A stretch of DNA of 64,000 bases from Pseudomonas sp. 6D_7.1_Bac1 (GCF_025465945.1 NZ_JANLNW010000028.1:28303-92302), one strand, 5' to 3'. Positions 8,198-18,262 are shown, numbered from the stretch's first letter. Made by a program: numbers and translations. The notes: generated by a model from the letters alone, not told the origin.

Positions 8198-10240
8198 TTA
8201 GCCGGAAAAATTGAGCATTCGTTTCGGTTTGCGTTTGATCTGTTCCTCAGGCGCATTCCCCAACGCCTGATCCATCAAACTCCCCGCCTTATCCTTATCC
8301 GCAGCCCCCGGCAGCACCGGCGGCTTAATCCCAATCCCCGTCCCACTCCCCGCCGAGCCCCCAGCATTCACTTTCACCACCGGCCCAACCACCGTCACGC
8401 CACCCGCATCCAGCTTGATAAAACTCCCACCCCCCTTGATGGTCAGTTCCGATCCCGCCTCGATGACCATTTTGTCGCCGGCCTTGAGGTGGATTTCTCT
8501 TCCAACGCTGGTCAGTTGGGCGGTGCCGAGTTTGATGTGTTGGTTCTGGCCGATGGTCAGGTGGTCGTCCATGCGGGTTTCGACTTTGCGGTCGGCAATT
8601 GTGGTGCGGTGTTCTTCGGCTTTGAGTTCGGTGTAGGTGTTCTTTTCGACGGTGTCGTGGCGTTCGTTGCCGACGCGGATTTTTTGGTCGTGTTCGATGT
8701 TTTCATCCCAGTCGCGCTGGGCGTGGATGAAGATTTGTTCGGCGCCTTTTTTGTCTTCGATGCGCAGTTCGTTGTAGCCGCCGCCACCGGGGGAGCTGAG
8801 GGTTTTGAAGACGGTGCGGGTTTTGTTCGCCGGCAGGCCGTACGGCACCTGGTTTTCCTTGTGGTACAGGCAGCCGGTCACCAGCGGTTGGTCGGGGTCG
8901 CCTTCGAGGAAGGTGACGAGCACTTCCATGCCGATGCGCGGGATGGCGATGGCGCCGTAGCGGTCGCCGGCCCAGCTGCTTGATACGCGCAGCCAGCAGC
9001 TGGTTTTGTCGTCGGCCAGGCCTTCGCGGTCCCAGTGGAATTGCACTTTCACGCGGCCGTACTGGTCGCAGTGGATTTCTTCGCCTTTGGGGCCGGTGAC
9101 CTGCGCGGTCTGGCTGCCGAGCACGCGGGGTTTGGTGTGCAACAGCGCCGGGCGGTAGAACACGTCCCACGGGGTGGCGAGGAAACGGTTGCGGTAGCCC
9201 TGGTGGAAGTCGTCCTTGTTGGCGGTGGTGTCGCTGGTCACCGACTCTTCGAGGACTTGCGGCTGTTTGCCTTCGTGGATGACTTCGGTCAGCAGCCAGA
9301 GGTCGTTCCACTCGGTGCGCGGGTGGTCGGAGATTTCCAGGAAGTGACCGCTGACCAGGGTGGTTTGGTCGCCATGGCCTTCGGCTTGCTGGTAGTCGGC
9401 GCGGTGGCGTTCCAGCGCCCGCTGGCTGAGGAACTTGCCACGGGCACGCTCGGTGAAACGGCCCGGGTAGTCGTAGTCTTCCAGGTCCGGTTCTTCACTT
9501 TTACCGTCGGGTTTGTAGGCCGACTCCAGTTGCAGGCGCGGTTTCTCGAAATCGTAGTCGCGGCGCGTGGTGCGATTGGTGCGGGTTTCCAGGCGCAGCG
9601 TGAAGCCTTTGATCACCGGCTCGTCGGCCACCATGCCGCTGCCCTGCACGTAGGCGGTGGGTTGGCCGAGTTTCGGGAACACGGTCTGGTCGTCACCGAA
9701 CACCAATTTGTGGCCCTTCGCGTCGTGCTGGAAGTGGTAGTGAATGCCCTCTTCCTCGCACAACCGCTGGACGAAATGCAGGTCGGATTCGTCGTACTGC
9801 ACGCAGTAGTCGCGATCCGGGCATGGCTGGCTCAGCTGGAAGCTGTAGGCGTTACCCTTGATGCCGTGTTCTTCGAGGATCAGCGCGATGATTTTCGGCG
9901 CCGACATCTGCTGGTAGATGCGCTGGTTGGTGCGGTGGCGCAGGTATTCGAGTTGCGGCACCAGGGACACTTTGTAGCGAGTCAGGCGCTTGCCGGCATC
10001 ACCTTGGGCGACACGGTAGATCTGCCCATGAATGCCACTGCCATTAGGGTCGAACGCGAGGAATGCCTGTTTGTGCAGCAGCGTTTCAAGGTCAAGGTCC
10101 GGGTTTTCGCTGACCAGTTCCAGGTCAAAACGAAAGGTCTGGCTGATGCCTTCAGTGCCGGTGAACGACAGCACTTGCAGGTCACCCTGAAAGTCCGCAA
10201 CGGTCAGACTGAAATGGGTTTCGTTAGAAGGGTTGAACAT
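8198..10240 (-). CDS. vgrG: T6SS spike protein VgrG (TssI)
   Basis: A 680-residue VgrG with the gp27-like N-terminus (FRFDLELVSENPDLDLETLL; QRLCEEEGIHYHFQHD), the OB-fold signature CDQYGRVKVQFHWDREG followed by CWLRVSSSWAGDRYGAIAIPRIGMEVLVTFLEGDPDQP, and the gp5-like beta-helix (TELKAEEHRTTIADRKVETRMDDHLTIG). It forms the trimeric spike that punctures target cells and carries effectors. The short C-terminal tail has no fused toxin domain. The GH19 effector follows after about 50 bases with no adaptor or PAAR gene between, which suggests direct loading on this VgrG. Confidence 0.96.
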   Translation of the reverse strand: MFNPSNETHFSLTVADFQGDLQVLSFTGTEGISQTFRFDLELVSENPDLDLETLLHKQAFLAFDPNGSGIHGQIYRVAQGDAGKRLTRYKVSLVPQLEYLRHRTNQRIYQQMSAPKIIALILEEHGIKGNAYSFQLSQPCPDRDYCVQYDESDLHFVQRLCEEEGIHYHFQHDAKGHKLVFGDDQTVFPKLGQPTAYVQGSGMVADEPVIKGFTLRLETRTNRTTRRDYDFEKPRLQLESAYKPDGKSEEPDLEDYDYPGRFTERARGKFLSQRALERHRADYQQAEGHGDQTTLVSGHFLEISDHPRTEWNDLWLLTEVIHEGKQPQVLEESVTSDTTANKDDFHQGYRNRFLATPWDVFYRPALLHTKPRVLGSQTAQVTGPKGEEIHCDQYGRVKVQFHWDREGLADDKTSCWLRVSSSWAGDRYGAIAIPRIGMEVLVTFLEGDPDQPLVTGCLYHKENQVPYGLPANKTRTVFKTLSSPGGGGYNELRIEDKKGAEQIFIHAQRDWDENIEHDQKIRVGNERHDTVEKNTYTELKAEEHRTTIADRKVETRMDDHLTIGQNQHIKLGTAQLTSVGREIHLKAGDKMVIEAGSELTIKGGGSFIKLDAGGVTVVGPVVKVNAGGSAGSGTGIGIKPPVLPGAADKDKAGSLMDQALGNAPEEQIKRKPKRMLNFSG

Positions 10241-10261
10241 TGCTTGCTCCCTGTTCGGTAA

Positions 10262-11269
10262 TCATCCGTTACGCCGATGTAGCCAGCGTTGCAGCCAGGA
10301 GGAAGTGGCGCCTAGGGCGTCACGCAGTTGTGCGGCCGTCACGGTGCGTGCCGCCGCATCGAAAGCCAGCGCGGTTCGCAGCGCCGGCCAGCAGTGTTTC
10401 GGTAGGTGCCTGGGCGCTTGCAGTTCGCGGTCCAGGCGTTCGTCACGGGCCTGGGTCGACGGCAATCGGCGGAACGGGTGTTTGCCGTCCGCCAGTTCAT
10501 AAATCACGCAGGCCACCGCGAAGAGGTCGGCGCTGGCGGTCAGCGGCGCGCCTTCCAGCAATTCCGGCGCGGCATAGCCTGGGGTCCAGGCGTTGAAACG
10601 GCTGCGGCTCAAGTGTGGCAGGCCGGGCAATACGCCCTCCTCGGCCTGACCGAGGCCGAAGTCGAACAAGCGCACGCCCTCCTCGCTGAGCATCACGTTG
10701 CTCGGTTTCAAATCGCCGTGCAGCACGCCGCGACCGTGGGCATAAGCCAACGCGTCGAGCAGCGGCAGCGCGATGTCACGCAATTCTTGCCACGGCAGGC
10801 CCAGGGGCCGTTCGCAGAGCAGTTTGTCCAGCGTCAGCCCACGCATCAGTTCCATGGTGATGAAGGCGCGCTGGCACTCGGTGTCCACTTCAAAGGTGTG
10901 CAAACGCAGCACGTTGGAGTGGCGCAGGCGCCGGGTCAGGGCGAACTCGCTGTAGAGCAAGGCACTGGCGTCCGGCGATTCGGCAAATTCTTCGCTGAGG
11001 ATTTTCAGCGCTATGTAAGGGTCGGGGTCACCGAACTGTTCGTGTAGCAGGTCCCGTGCGCGATACACCGCGCCCATGCCACCGGCGCCGAGCAAGCGCT
11101 CGATGCGGTAACGCCCCGCCAACACATCCGGCAACGCGCCAACGCTGGCCCGGGTCGGCGCCACGGCATGCGGCGCGTCATGGGGTTTGGCGAAGGCGAA
11201 GTAGGTCAGGTTGGCGGCCTCGTCTTCGCCGATCAGCAGCTCGTCGAGCACCGGCTTGAGTTCACTCAT
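10262..11269 (-). CDS. ppkA: T6SS-associated serine/threonine protein kinase (PpkA/Stk1 type)
   Basis: A 335-residue Hanks-type kinase. The start at 11269 (MSELKP) overlaps the pppA stop as ATGA; the longer frame to 11419 is a read into pppA. The glycine loop GAGGMGAVYRARD (about 61-73), the catalytic loop HGDLKPSNVML and the DFGLGQ motif are all visible. It has no obvious membrane segment and ends in a basic helix (LQRWLHRR). With the PP2C phosphatase and the FHA protein it forms the threonine-phosphorylation switch known to post-translationally control some T6SS. It corresponds to stk1 of the HSI-II cluster. Confidence 0.93.
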   Translation of the reverse strand: MSELKPVLDELLIGEDEAANLTYFAFAKPHDAPHAVAPTRASVGALPDVLAGRYRIERLLGAGGMGAVYRARDLLHEQFGDPDPYIALKILSEEFAESPDASALLYSEFALTRRLRHSNVLRLHTFEVDTECQRAFITMELMRGLTLDKLLCERPLGLPWQELRDIALPLLDALAYAHGRGVLHGDLKPSNVMLSEEGVRLFDFGLGQAEEGVLPGLPHLSRSRFNAWTPGYAAPELLEGAPLTASADLFAVACVIYELADGKHPFRRLPSTQARDERLDRELQAPRHLPKHCWPALRTALAFDAAARTVTAAQLRDALGATSSWLQRWLHRRNG

Positions 11270-11994
11270 TGGCGGACCACCACGGCGGTCAGGTTGTCCC
11301 GCGCCGAACCGCGCAACGCGCCGTCGAACAACCGCTCCAGCGCCACATGCGGCGCGGTCAGGCTCAAGGCGTTGCCCAGCGCGTCGCTGCTCAAGCCCTG
11401 GTACAAACCGTCGCTGCACAGCAGAAACGCATCACCGGGATAGACCTCGAGTTCGAGCACGTCCAGGGTCAACTGCTCGCTGGCCCCGACCGCACGGGTC
11501 AAGGCACTGGCGGCCGGATGAGCCTTGGCTTGCTCGACGCTCATCTGTTGTTCGTCAATCAGTTGCTGCATCAGCGAATGGTCCTTGGACAGCTGATACA
11601 AGCGCTGTCCACGCCACAGGTAACAACGGCTGTCGCCGGCCCAGATGCAGGCCGCACGATTGCCGTCCACCAACAACGCCACCACCGTGCTGCCCATGAT
11701 GCTGTCATGGCGCCCGGCGGTGACGGTCAATTCCTGGCCCAAGCGGCGGTTGAGCCAGTGCAGGCACTGGCGCACGCCTTTGAGCCGCTCGTCGAAGCTG
11801 TCTTCGACGGGCAATTCCGCCAGGCTGGCGACGATCAACTGGCTGGCGATGTCGCCACCCTGATGACCGCCCATGCCGTCCGCGACCACCCACAATCCCT
11901 GCTGTGGGCTGTCGAGGAAGGCATCTTCGTTGCGCGCCCGAACCTTGCCCGGATCGGTACGCGCCGCGCTGCGCCAGGGGCTGGCAACCAGCAT
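11266..11994 (-). CDS. pppA: T6SS-associated PP2C-type protein phosphatase (PppA/Stp1)
   Basis: A 242-residue PPM-family phosphatase. Metal-binding motifs RNEDAFLDS and VADGMGGHQGG lie near the N-terminus, GDSRCYLWRG in the middle, and LCSDGLYQGL and DNLTAVVV at the end. It reverses phosphorylation by the kinase encoded immediately downstream. The gene overlaps tssM by TGATG and ppkA by ATGA, which points to translational coupling across the three genes. Confidence 0.94.
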   Translation of the reverse strand: MLVASPWRSAARTDPGKVRARNEDAFLDSPQQGLWVVADGMGGHQGGDIASQLIVASLAELPVEDSFDERLKGVRQCLHWLNRRLGQELTVTAGRHDSIMGSTVVALLVDGNRAACIWAGDSRCYLWRGQRLYQLSKDHSLMQQLIDEQQMSVEQAKAHPAASALTRAVGASEQLTLDVLELEVYPGDAFLLCSDGLYQGLSSDALGNALSLTAPHVALERLFDGALRGSARDNLTAVVVRQ

Positions 11995-14900
11995 CAGAGC
12001 TGCACCGGCATACGGAAGGTGCGCAGCACGCCCATGTCGAACGGGTTCGGTGTGCGCTGGCTCATCAGCAGGTAGTTGGCGCGCAGGCCACCCACATCAG
12101 CCTTGAGCACCAGCACGTCGCGACCGGTCAGGTATTCGGTCTGCATCAAATCGAACAGACGGAACAGCGACCACGGGCCGTTGTTTTTCTCGATGCCGAT
12201 CGGGCGGCCAGCCATTTTTTCGAGGACCAGGCTGGTGCGACCGTCTTCCGCATCGGTCGGCCATTTGAAGGCCACCGGCACGATCGGGCCATGGCGGTAT
12301 TCCATGGTCTTGTCGCCAAAGCGGAATTCGGAACGGCTGACAGCCGGGTCGAGGGTGTACGGCTCCAGTTTGAACTGCACCTGCGGCTCGGCCGGGTTTT
12401 CGGCAAAGAAGCTTTGGCGGATCACTTGTGCGGCAGCCATCTGGTCGAGGTAGACCTTGGAGATCGGCAGGCTGTGACCATCGACACTGCGCAGGCGGTA
12501 GTTGCCCGGATCGCCACTGACGAACGGCCGCAGGTAGGTGTCGAAGAAGCGATCGGCGATGCCCTGCGCCTTGAAGAACTCGCGGAAGTCGCTGATGGCG
12601 ACGTCGCTGGTGCTGTGGGCGTTGAACGGGTAACGCTTGTTGATCGCCTTGCCATAGAAGCTGTACAGCTCGCTCTGGTAGCGCTGGTTGAGGTACTGGT
12701 AGGAATCGTTGAGCACCAGACGCCAGGTGTCTTCGGCCAGTACGTTGAACCACACGCTGACCGGACGCGGCAAGCGGCCCGAGGCGTTGCGCAAGTTGCT
12801 CAGCGCATCGCGCTGGCCGCTCATGCGGGTCTTGGCCATTTCAAACGCAGCCTGATCCGGGGCACTGGCGCGCGCCAGGCTGGCCAGTTGCAGTTGCAGG
12901 TCGTTCAGCGCTTGCAGCGCCGGGGTCAGGTCGGCGGCCGGGCCGTTGTTGTCATCGAGCAAACGGTGCAGCGGATCGAAGCGCCGTTGCAGGGATTTCT
13001 TCGCGGTGTCCGGCAGGTTTTTGGTGGCCAATGCATCACCCGCCTTGCCTGCCACGGCTGCGGCGACCTTACCCAACGCGCCGCCCTTCTTGGCGGCGAG
13101 TTTTTCAGCCGCATCCGTCACATCTTCGGTGTTGTCGACGGCGGCCGGGAAGCGCGTGTTCTCACGCACTTCCACCAGCATTTGCAGGATCGGCGAGTTG
13201 GCGGACGTCAGCCCGGCCAGTTGTTCAGCACCTTCACCGGCGCTGTTGATCGGCTGCAACGCCACCTGACCGACCGCTTCGCTCCAGAAGTTGGCGTAGT
13301 CGCGGAAGTACAGTTGCTCCAGTTCAACCATCAGGCGGCGCAAGTCCATGCCGCTCATGCCCGCCCCTTCGCCCAGCACCCAGTTGTCACGCAGGATGTC
13401 GGTGACCAGTGCAGAACCCTGGACCGAGAAATACTGCTGATAACCCTGTTGGGTGTAGAACCCCGGGATCGCGTAGTCGGTACCGACGAACAGGCTGCCC
13501 TGTGGACCGAGGTGCTGGCTGAAGCGGTATTCCGGCAGGTTGCGGGCCTGCTCGCGCAGCATCCGGTAGACCACCGTGGCCAGGGATTCGCTGCGCAAAA
13601 CCTGACGCGCCTGGGCAACCAGTGCATCGTTGAGCGGGTAGATAAACGGCTGCTTGAGCAGGCGTTCGAAATGCGCGTTCAGGCCGTTCTGCACCGCCGT
13701 GTTGCCGGCGTAACGCACGGACCAGTCCTGCGCCAACCAATCTTGCAGCCATGCAGGGTCGCGACGGTCCTTCATGTTCAGCATCAGGTAGGCGCGCAGG
13801 CTGTTGAGCAGGCGATCGCGGTCTTTCATGTTGTTGCGGATCTGCCCTTCGAGCAGTTGCGCCACCCGTGGCAGCAGCTGGGTTTCAAGTTCACGCTGAT
13901 ACGCGTCCTTGACCACCGGGTTGCTCTCTTTACCCTGATACAGACCACCGCGCTCGAATATCGACACGTCGCCTTTCGGCGGGAAAACCTTGGTCGCCTC
14001 ATAGCTGGTATCGAGGGTCTTGAGCACGCCCATCGCATCATCGCGAGCGGTCAGCGCCGAGCGCTGCTGGTTCCAGGTTTGCGCCAGCGAACGCAGGTGT
14101 TCCAGGCGTTCGTAGTTGGCGGAGAAACCCGTGGCCCAGAGCAGACCGAACAGGCCCAGCGCCGCGAGTGCACCGACGTACAACGCACGCTGGCCCCAAT
14201 GGATGCGGCTGCGTTCGCGCTTGTCCAGACCGGCCAGGTCGGCCTCGGGGAAAATCACCCGACTGAGCAAGTGGTGGATAAACCGCGAGCGACCACTGCG
14301 CAAGGTCGGCAACACGCCGCTGTTGATGCCCAGGCTGGCGCCGATGCCGGCGGTGCTTTGGTCCATCTGTTGGTTCAGGTGCGGCGCGCTGGTCAGGTAG
14401 AAACCGCGCAACTGGCTGACGCGCTGGTAGCGGTTGCCGGTGAACGCCATGTCGACGAACAGGCAAAGATGCTCGCCGATCTGCCCCAGTTGATGCGGGA
14501 AGTCGAGGATGCGGCCACGGCGCTGGGTGTCGCGCTCCTGGTGCATGCGCATGATCACCTGGCTGTTGAGCCGACGCAGCAGCTCTTCAAACTCGGCGCG
14601 CAGCACCGCCACGTCGGTACCGCTCTGTTCTTTGCGGAAGCTGGTACCGAGCACCTGATCGCTTTCTTCGCGGGTCAGCTGATCGAAGAACTCATCGAAG
14701 CCCAGCAACTGGTCGGCCTTGCTCAGCACCAGATAGATTGGCAGGTCGACGTGGAGTTTTTGATGCACTTCTTGCAGGCGCGCACGCACCTGACGCGCCA
14801 GGGTGTCGATATCCTGCTCGTTGCCACCGAGCAGCAGTTCCACCGGAATGGTCACCAGCACGCCGTTCAACGGACGGTTGCGACGACGCTTGCGTAGCAG

Positions 14901-15527
14901 GTCGAGCAAGGTGGTCCAGGCGTTGCCGTCGACATCCACGTCCGGCTGGGCCAGGTAACGCCCGGCGGTGTCGATCAGTACGCCGTGGTCGGCGAAGTAC
15001 CAGTCGCAATGACGGGTGCCGATGGTGTCGCGGGTGAGTTTGCGGTCGATCTTGTTGATCGGAAACTCAAGGCCCGAGAAGTCCAGCAGACTGGTTTTGC
15101 CGCTGCCCTGCGGACCGATCAGCAGGTACCACGGCAGATCGTTGCGCCAGCGTTCGCTGCGACCGCGATACAGACTGGAGGTCTTCAAGGTGCGCAGTGC
15201 GTCTTTGAAGCGTGCGCGCAGCTCTTTCTGTTCCTCGTCGATCAGCTCTTCGCGGCGAATACGATCCTGGCCGTCTTCGGTTTCTTCGACGGCTTTTTTG
15301 CGCACACCGGCGCGCCAGCTGACGAAGACCATGGTCAGGCCCCAGATCAGGAACAGCACGCTGATGGTCAGCAGGCGCGAGGTCGAGCCTTCCCAGAATT
15401 TGTAATCGTTGACGGCCAACAGCGGTCCGACGAACCACACCAGCAGCGCCACGAACAGCACCAACAGCAGGGTCCAGACCCAGGTCTTGCGCAAGAACGC
15501 ACCGACTCTTTTGAAAAACTTTTTCAT
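11994..15527 (-). CDS. tssM: T6SS membrane-complex protein TssM (IcmF)
   Basis: A 1177-residue inner-membrane protein. The ATG at 15527 has AGGGA six bases upstream and is preferred over GTG at 15530. Two N-terminal membrane segments (LLLVLFVALLVWFVGPLLAV and LLTISVLFLIWGLTMVFV) are followed by a cytoplasmic NTPase-like domain with an intact Walker A, GPQGSGKTSLL (about 138-148). A third membrane segment (LAALGLFGLLWATGF) precedes a large periplasmic part that contacts TssJ. With TssL and TssJ it builds the trans-envelope complex. The length is normal for the family. Confidence 0.96.
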   Translation of the reverse strand: MKKFFKRVGAFLRKTWVWTLLLVLFVALLVWFVGPLLAVNDYKFWEGSTSRLLTISVLFLIWGLTMVFVSWRAGVRKKAVEETEDGQDRIRREELIDEEQKELRARFKDALRTLKTSSLYRGRSERWRNDLPWYLLIGPQGSGKTSLLDFSGLEFPINKIDRKLTRDTIGTRHCDWYFADHGVLIDTAGRYLAQPDVDVDGNAWTTLLDLLRKRRRNRPLNGVLVTIPVELLLGGNEQDIDTLARQVRARLQEVHQKLHVDLPIYLVLSKADQLLGFDEFFDQLTREESDQVLGTSFRKEQSGTDVAVLRAEFEELLRRLNSQVIMRMHQERDTQRRGRILDFPHQLGQIGEHLCLFVDMAFTGNRYQRVSQLRGFYLTSAPHLNQQMDQSTAGIGASLGINSGVLPTLRSGRSRFIHHLLSRVIFPEADLAGLDKRERSRIHWGQRALYVGALAALGLFGLLWATGFSANYERLEHLRSLAQTWNQQRSALTARDDAMGVLKTLDTSYEATKVFPPKGDVSIFERGGLYQGKESNPVVKDAYQRELETQLLPRVAQLLEGQIRNNMKDRDRLLNSLRAYLMLNMKDRRDPAWLQDWLAQDWSVRYAGNTAVQNGLNAHFERLLKQPFIYPLNDALVAQARQVLRSESLATVVYRMLREQARNLPEYRFSQHLGPQGSLFVGTDYAIPGFYTQQGYQQYFSVQGSALVTDILRDNWVLGEGAGMSGMDLRRLMVELEQLYFRDYANFWSEAVGQVALQPINSAGEGAEQLAGLTSANSPILQMLVEVRENTRFPAAVDNTEDVTDAAEKLAAKKGGALGKVAAAVAGKAGDALATKNLPDTAKKSLQRRFDPLHRLLDDNNGPAADLTPALQALNDLQLQLASLARASAPDQAAFEMAKTRMSGQRDALSNLRNASGRLPRPVSVWFNVLAEDTWRLVLNDSYQYLNQRYQSELYSFYGKAINKRYPFNAHSTSDVAISDFREFFKAQGIADRFFDTYLRPFVSGDPGNYRLRSVDGHSLPISKVYLDQMAAAQVIRQSFFAENPAEPQVQFKLEPYTLDPAVSRSEFRFGDKTMEYRHGPIVPVAFKWPTDAEDGRTSLVLEKMAGRPIGIEKNNGPWSLFRLFDLMQTEYLTGRDVLVLKADVGGLRANYLLMSQRTPNPFDMGVLRTFRMPVQL

Positions 15528-15541
15528 CACACGTCCCTGTT

Positions 15542-16417
15542 TTACGGCTTCAACTGCGGCTGAACCGCGGCCGGATCAAGCGGCTGATAAGGTTGCAGAA
15601 CGGTGTCGCGCTGCTCGCCGAGCACCCAGGCAAAGCCCGAATACATCACCACCAGGCACACCAGGGTAAACAGCGCCACCATCCACCACGGCACGATGCG
15701 CACCAGGCTGCGACGCTTGTCGTTGAGGCCTTCCCAGTGCGGCGACAGCTCACGCGGCACGTCGCCACGCAGCTGGCGAATCTGCCGGTAGAGCGCATCG
15801 CGAATGCCGTCGAGTTCCAGCATGCCGCGCGCCTGCACCCGGTACTTGCCCTCGAAACCGAGCGACAGGCACAGGTACATCAGTTCCAGCATCGGCAGGT
15901 GTTTGACCGGATTCTTTGACAGACGATCGAGCAGCTGGAAGAATTTCTCGCCGCCAAAGGTCTCGTTGTGGAAGCTACTGAGCAGGCTCATTTGCGACCA
16001 CTCGCTTTCGTTGCCCCACGGGGTGGTGACCACCGCTTCGTCGACCACGGTGCAGAGCACGTAACGCGCGGCCATCACCTGGCTGCTCTCGGCACCGTTG
16101 TGCAACGCACGGACTTCGAACAGTTTCAGCGCCGCGGTGAGCCGCTCGTTGAGGGCGTGCATGTCTTCGCGGGTGTCGCTGTGCTTGAGCCGCACCACTT
16201 CCGACAGCAGGTCGGACGACGCCGCCACCAGCGAGTTGAGGCTGATGTTGAACGCTTCCGCCGGACGCAGGCGCGCGGCGTAAATCATCCGTTCTTCCAG
16301 TTGCTCGAAACGCGGCGGCGCAGCGAAATCGGTCAGCGGGCTCTGTGCCGGGCCATGGCCCTGACGGTCCAGAAGGACGGTTTTGTCATCCTGGCTGTGA
16401 TCCATTTCCTTCATCAT
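15542..16417 (-). CDS. tssL: T6SS inner-membrane protein TssL (DotU/IcmH)
   Basis: A 291-residue DotU-family protein. The cytoplasmic part holds the family core (LRPAEAFNISLNSLVAASSDLL; TVVDEAVVTTPWG; FFQLLDRL; LMYLCLSLGFEGKYRV), and a single C-terminal membrane segment (WMVALFTLVCLVVMYSGFAWVLG, about 242-264) anchors it. Only a short periplasmic tail follows, so there is no OmpA-like peptidoglycan-binding extension. It lies between tssK and tssM with a few bases to each and works with TssM and TssJ. Confidence 0.96.
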   Translation of the reverse strand: MMKEMDHSQDDKTVLLDRQGHGPAQSPLTDFAAPPRFEQLEERMIYAARLRPAEAFNISLNSLVAASSDLLSEVVRLKHSDTREDMHALNERLTAALKLFEVRALHNGAESSQVMAARYVLCTVVDEAVVTTPWGNESEWSQMSLLSSFHNETFGGEKFFQLLDRLSKNPVKHLPMLELMYLCLSLGFEGKYRVQARGMLELDGIRDALYRQIRQLRGDVPRELSPHWEGLNDKRRSLVRIVPWWMVALFTLVCLVVMYSGFAWVLGEQRDTVLQPYQPLDPAAVQPQLKP

Positions 16418-16422
16418 GTCGG

Positions 16423-17754
16423 TCAGTTCCTGATGGCCCAGAATTTCAGTTCAAGCTCGGCGAATTCGCCGGACACGTGGAACGCGAAGCCGCCGGAGCG
16501 CTCCAGTTGTGCCAGGTCTTCGGAACTGAGTTCGAGGATGAAATAGGTTTTGTTCGAGTGAAACGGAATCTGCCGCGGCGCCACCGGCAAGGGTTTGACC
16601 TTGATGCCCGGCAAGTGCAGGTTGACCAGTTGGCGGATGCGCTCCACCGGGCCGACCTTGAGGTGCGCCGGCAGGCGATGGCGCAGCTCTTCGGAGTCGC
16701 AGTTGGCGCTGGCCGCCAGCACGAACGACGCCGTGCCCAGCAGTTTGTGGTCGTGCAGCGGCGAGACGGTGATCCCGTACTGACGCGCTTGCAGCACCAG
16801 CTCGATGGCGTGCTGTTCCAGCACCATCGACAGCACCTGACGAATCGCTTCCATCAGTTTGCGGAAGCTCGCGCCCTGATCGCTGTGCTGATAGCGGCTG
16901 TCCAGACGCGGACGTTTGCTGTCGCTGGCAAAGGTCGACAGATCGCCGAGCATCGACAGCAGCGTGCGGTACAACTCTTCCGGGTGAACCTGTTCCAGGC
17001 CCAGGTAATGGCGCAGGACCAGTTCGGTGCGGTTGATCAGTTGCAGCATCATGAAGTCGCCGACTTCCGCACCGCCGACCTTGCCGTTGGAGCGAATCCG
17101 GTCGGCAATGGTGTCGCCACGGTGGCCGAGCATGCTGATGACTTCTTTGAGGCACGACAGCAGGTAGCCGGACGCATGAGCGTGGATGAAGGTCGGGACG
17201 AAGTCCGGGTCGAGGCTGATCACGCCGTCGGGCGTGGTGTCGAGCACTTCGCAGAGTTTCAGTTTGACGTAGGCCTGGTCGCTCTGCTGCTCGCCGAGCA
17301 ACAAGCGAAAGTCCGGGCGCGCACAGCTGACCTGGCTGCTGGAATCATCGCCGGCGTTGGAGTCGGCCACTTCCGCTTCGTACGCGGTGTAACGCGCCAG
17401 CACGTCGGATTGCTCGGGGCGACGGGACTCGATGTGGTTGCCGGTGACCAGCGGCAAGGCCAGGTAGATCGGCGTGTTGCCGGTGTTCGGCGGAACGTCG
17501 AGGGCCAGCGGTTCGGTATTCCCGCCGAGTTCGAACAGGCTGCCGTCCGGGAGAATCCCCGAGGCCTGGCTGACCACCAGTTTGCCCATGTTGAGGAACT
17601 GCAAATCGATCTCGAGCCCCAGAAAACCCCAGGTGTAACTGCCCAGCAACTGGGTGCGGGTTTTCATCTGGTTGTCGTAGTAGCGATCGTTGTGCTGGAA
17701 GTGTTGCGGACGCAGCAACATGCCTTCCTGCCAAATGACTTTGTGCACGTTCAT
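16423..17754 (-). CDS. tssK: T6SS baseplate protein TssK
   Basis: A 443-residue TssK with the characteristic start KVIWQEGMLLRPQHFQHNDRY, the segment SYTWGFLGLEID, and a C-terminal receptor-binding-like part (GFAFHVSGEFAELELKFWAIRN). TssK connects the baseplate to the TssJLM membrane complex. It follows tssJ with two bases between the genes and precedes tssL, as in HSI-II. Confidence 0.96.
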   Translation of the reverse strand: MNVHKVIWQEGMLLRPQHFQHNDRYYDNQMKTRTQLLGSYTWGFLGLEIDLQFLNMGKLVVSQASGILPDGSLFELGGNTEPLALDVPPNTGNTPIYLALPLVTGNHIESRRPEQSDVLARYTAYEAEVADSNAGDDSSSQVSCARPDFRLLLGEQQSDQAYVKLKLCEVLDTTPDGVISLDPDFVPTFIHAHASGYLLSCLKEVISMLGHRGDTIADRIRSNGKVGGAEVGDFMMLQLINRTELVLRHYLGLEQVHPEELYRTLLSMLGDLSTFASDSKRPRLDSRYQHSDQGASFRKLMEAIRQVLSMVLEQHAIELVLQARQYGITVSPLHDHKLLGTASFVLAASANCDSEELRHRLPAHLKVGPVERIRQLVNLHLPGIKVKPLPVAPRQIPFHSNKTYFILELSSEDLAQLERSGGFAFHVSGEFAELELKFWAIRN

Positions 17755-17756
17755 GT

Positions 17757-18257
17757 TCAGTCAACCGCCTTGGCGAGCGTTTCGTTTTTGTTATGGATAC
17801 CGCTCTGATCGAGGGTCAGATCGGCCACGGTCAGATCGGCCGGGGTGACTTGAATCACGTAGCGCCATTGGGTTTCGCGCAGGTCGCGATATGCCGCGAG
17901 CACGCCAACGTAGCGGCTGCCGCTTTCGACGCTGAGCTTGAACTCGGCGGTTTCGCCCGGACGCAGCTCCAGCTCTTCGCTGGCCACCAGGTCCGGTGAC
18001 AGGGATTCCTTGGCGCGCTCGTACAGGCTGAAGAAGTCAGCGTTTTCGAAGGCCACCGGGTGTTTGAGCTCAATCAACCGTACGACAATCGGCGACGGCC
18101 GGCCGTTGAGGTCCGGGTTGACCTGATCGCTGGCGGTCAGCTTGAGGTTGAGCTTGGTGACGGTGGAGTACGGCGAAATCGTCGAGCAACCGGCCAGCCA
18201 CACCAGGGCGATGAGCGCAGCCAGCATCTTGATTAATACGGTCTTGCAGCCAGACAT
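17757..18257 (-). CDS. tssJ: T6SS outer-membrane lipoprotein TssJ
   Basis: A 166-residue lipoprotein: MSGCKTVLIKMLAALIALVWLAGC carries a lipobox (LAGC) at about residue 24. Of three nearby in-frame ATGs (18266, 18263, 18257) I prefer 18257 because AAGGA lies eight bases upstream. The mature part has the TssJ features: RPSPIVVRLIELKHPVAFENADFFSLYE and RPGETAEFKLSVESGSRYVGVLAAYRD. It anchors TssM to the outer membrane. It corresponds to the lip2/hsiJ2 region of HSI-II. Confidence 0.94.
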   Translation of the reverse strand: MSGCKTVLIKMLAALIALVWLAGCSTISPYSTVTKLNLKLTASDQVNPDLNGRPSPIVVRLIELKHPVAFENADFFSLYERAKESLSPDLVASEELELRPGETAEFKLSVESGSRYVGVLAAYRDLRETQWRYVIQVTPADLTVADLTLDQSGIHNKNETLAKAVD

Positions 18258-18262
18258 GCGCA

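Noticed and set aside
11904..14897. A 997-codon open frame on the plus strand
   Set aside because: It runs antisense to tssM and pppA, which have clear domains. Long antisense frames are common in high-GC DNA; it shows no recognisable domain or start site.
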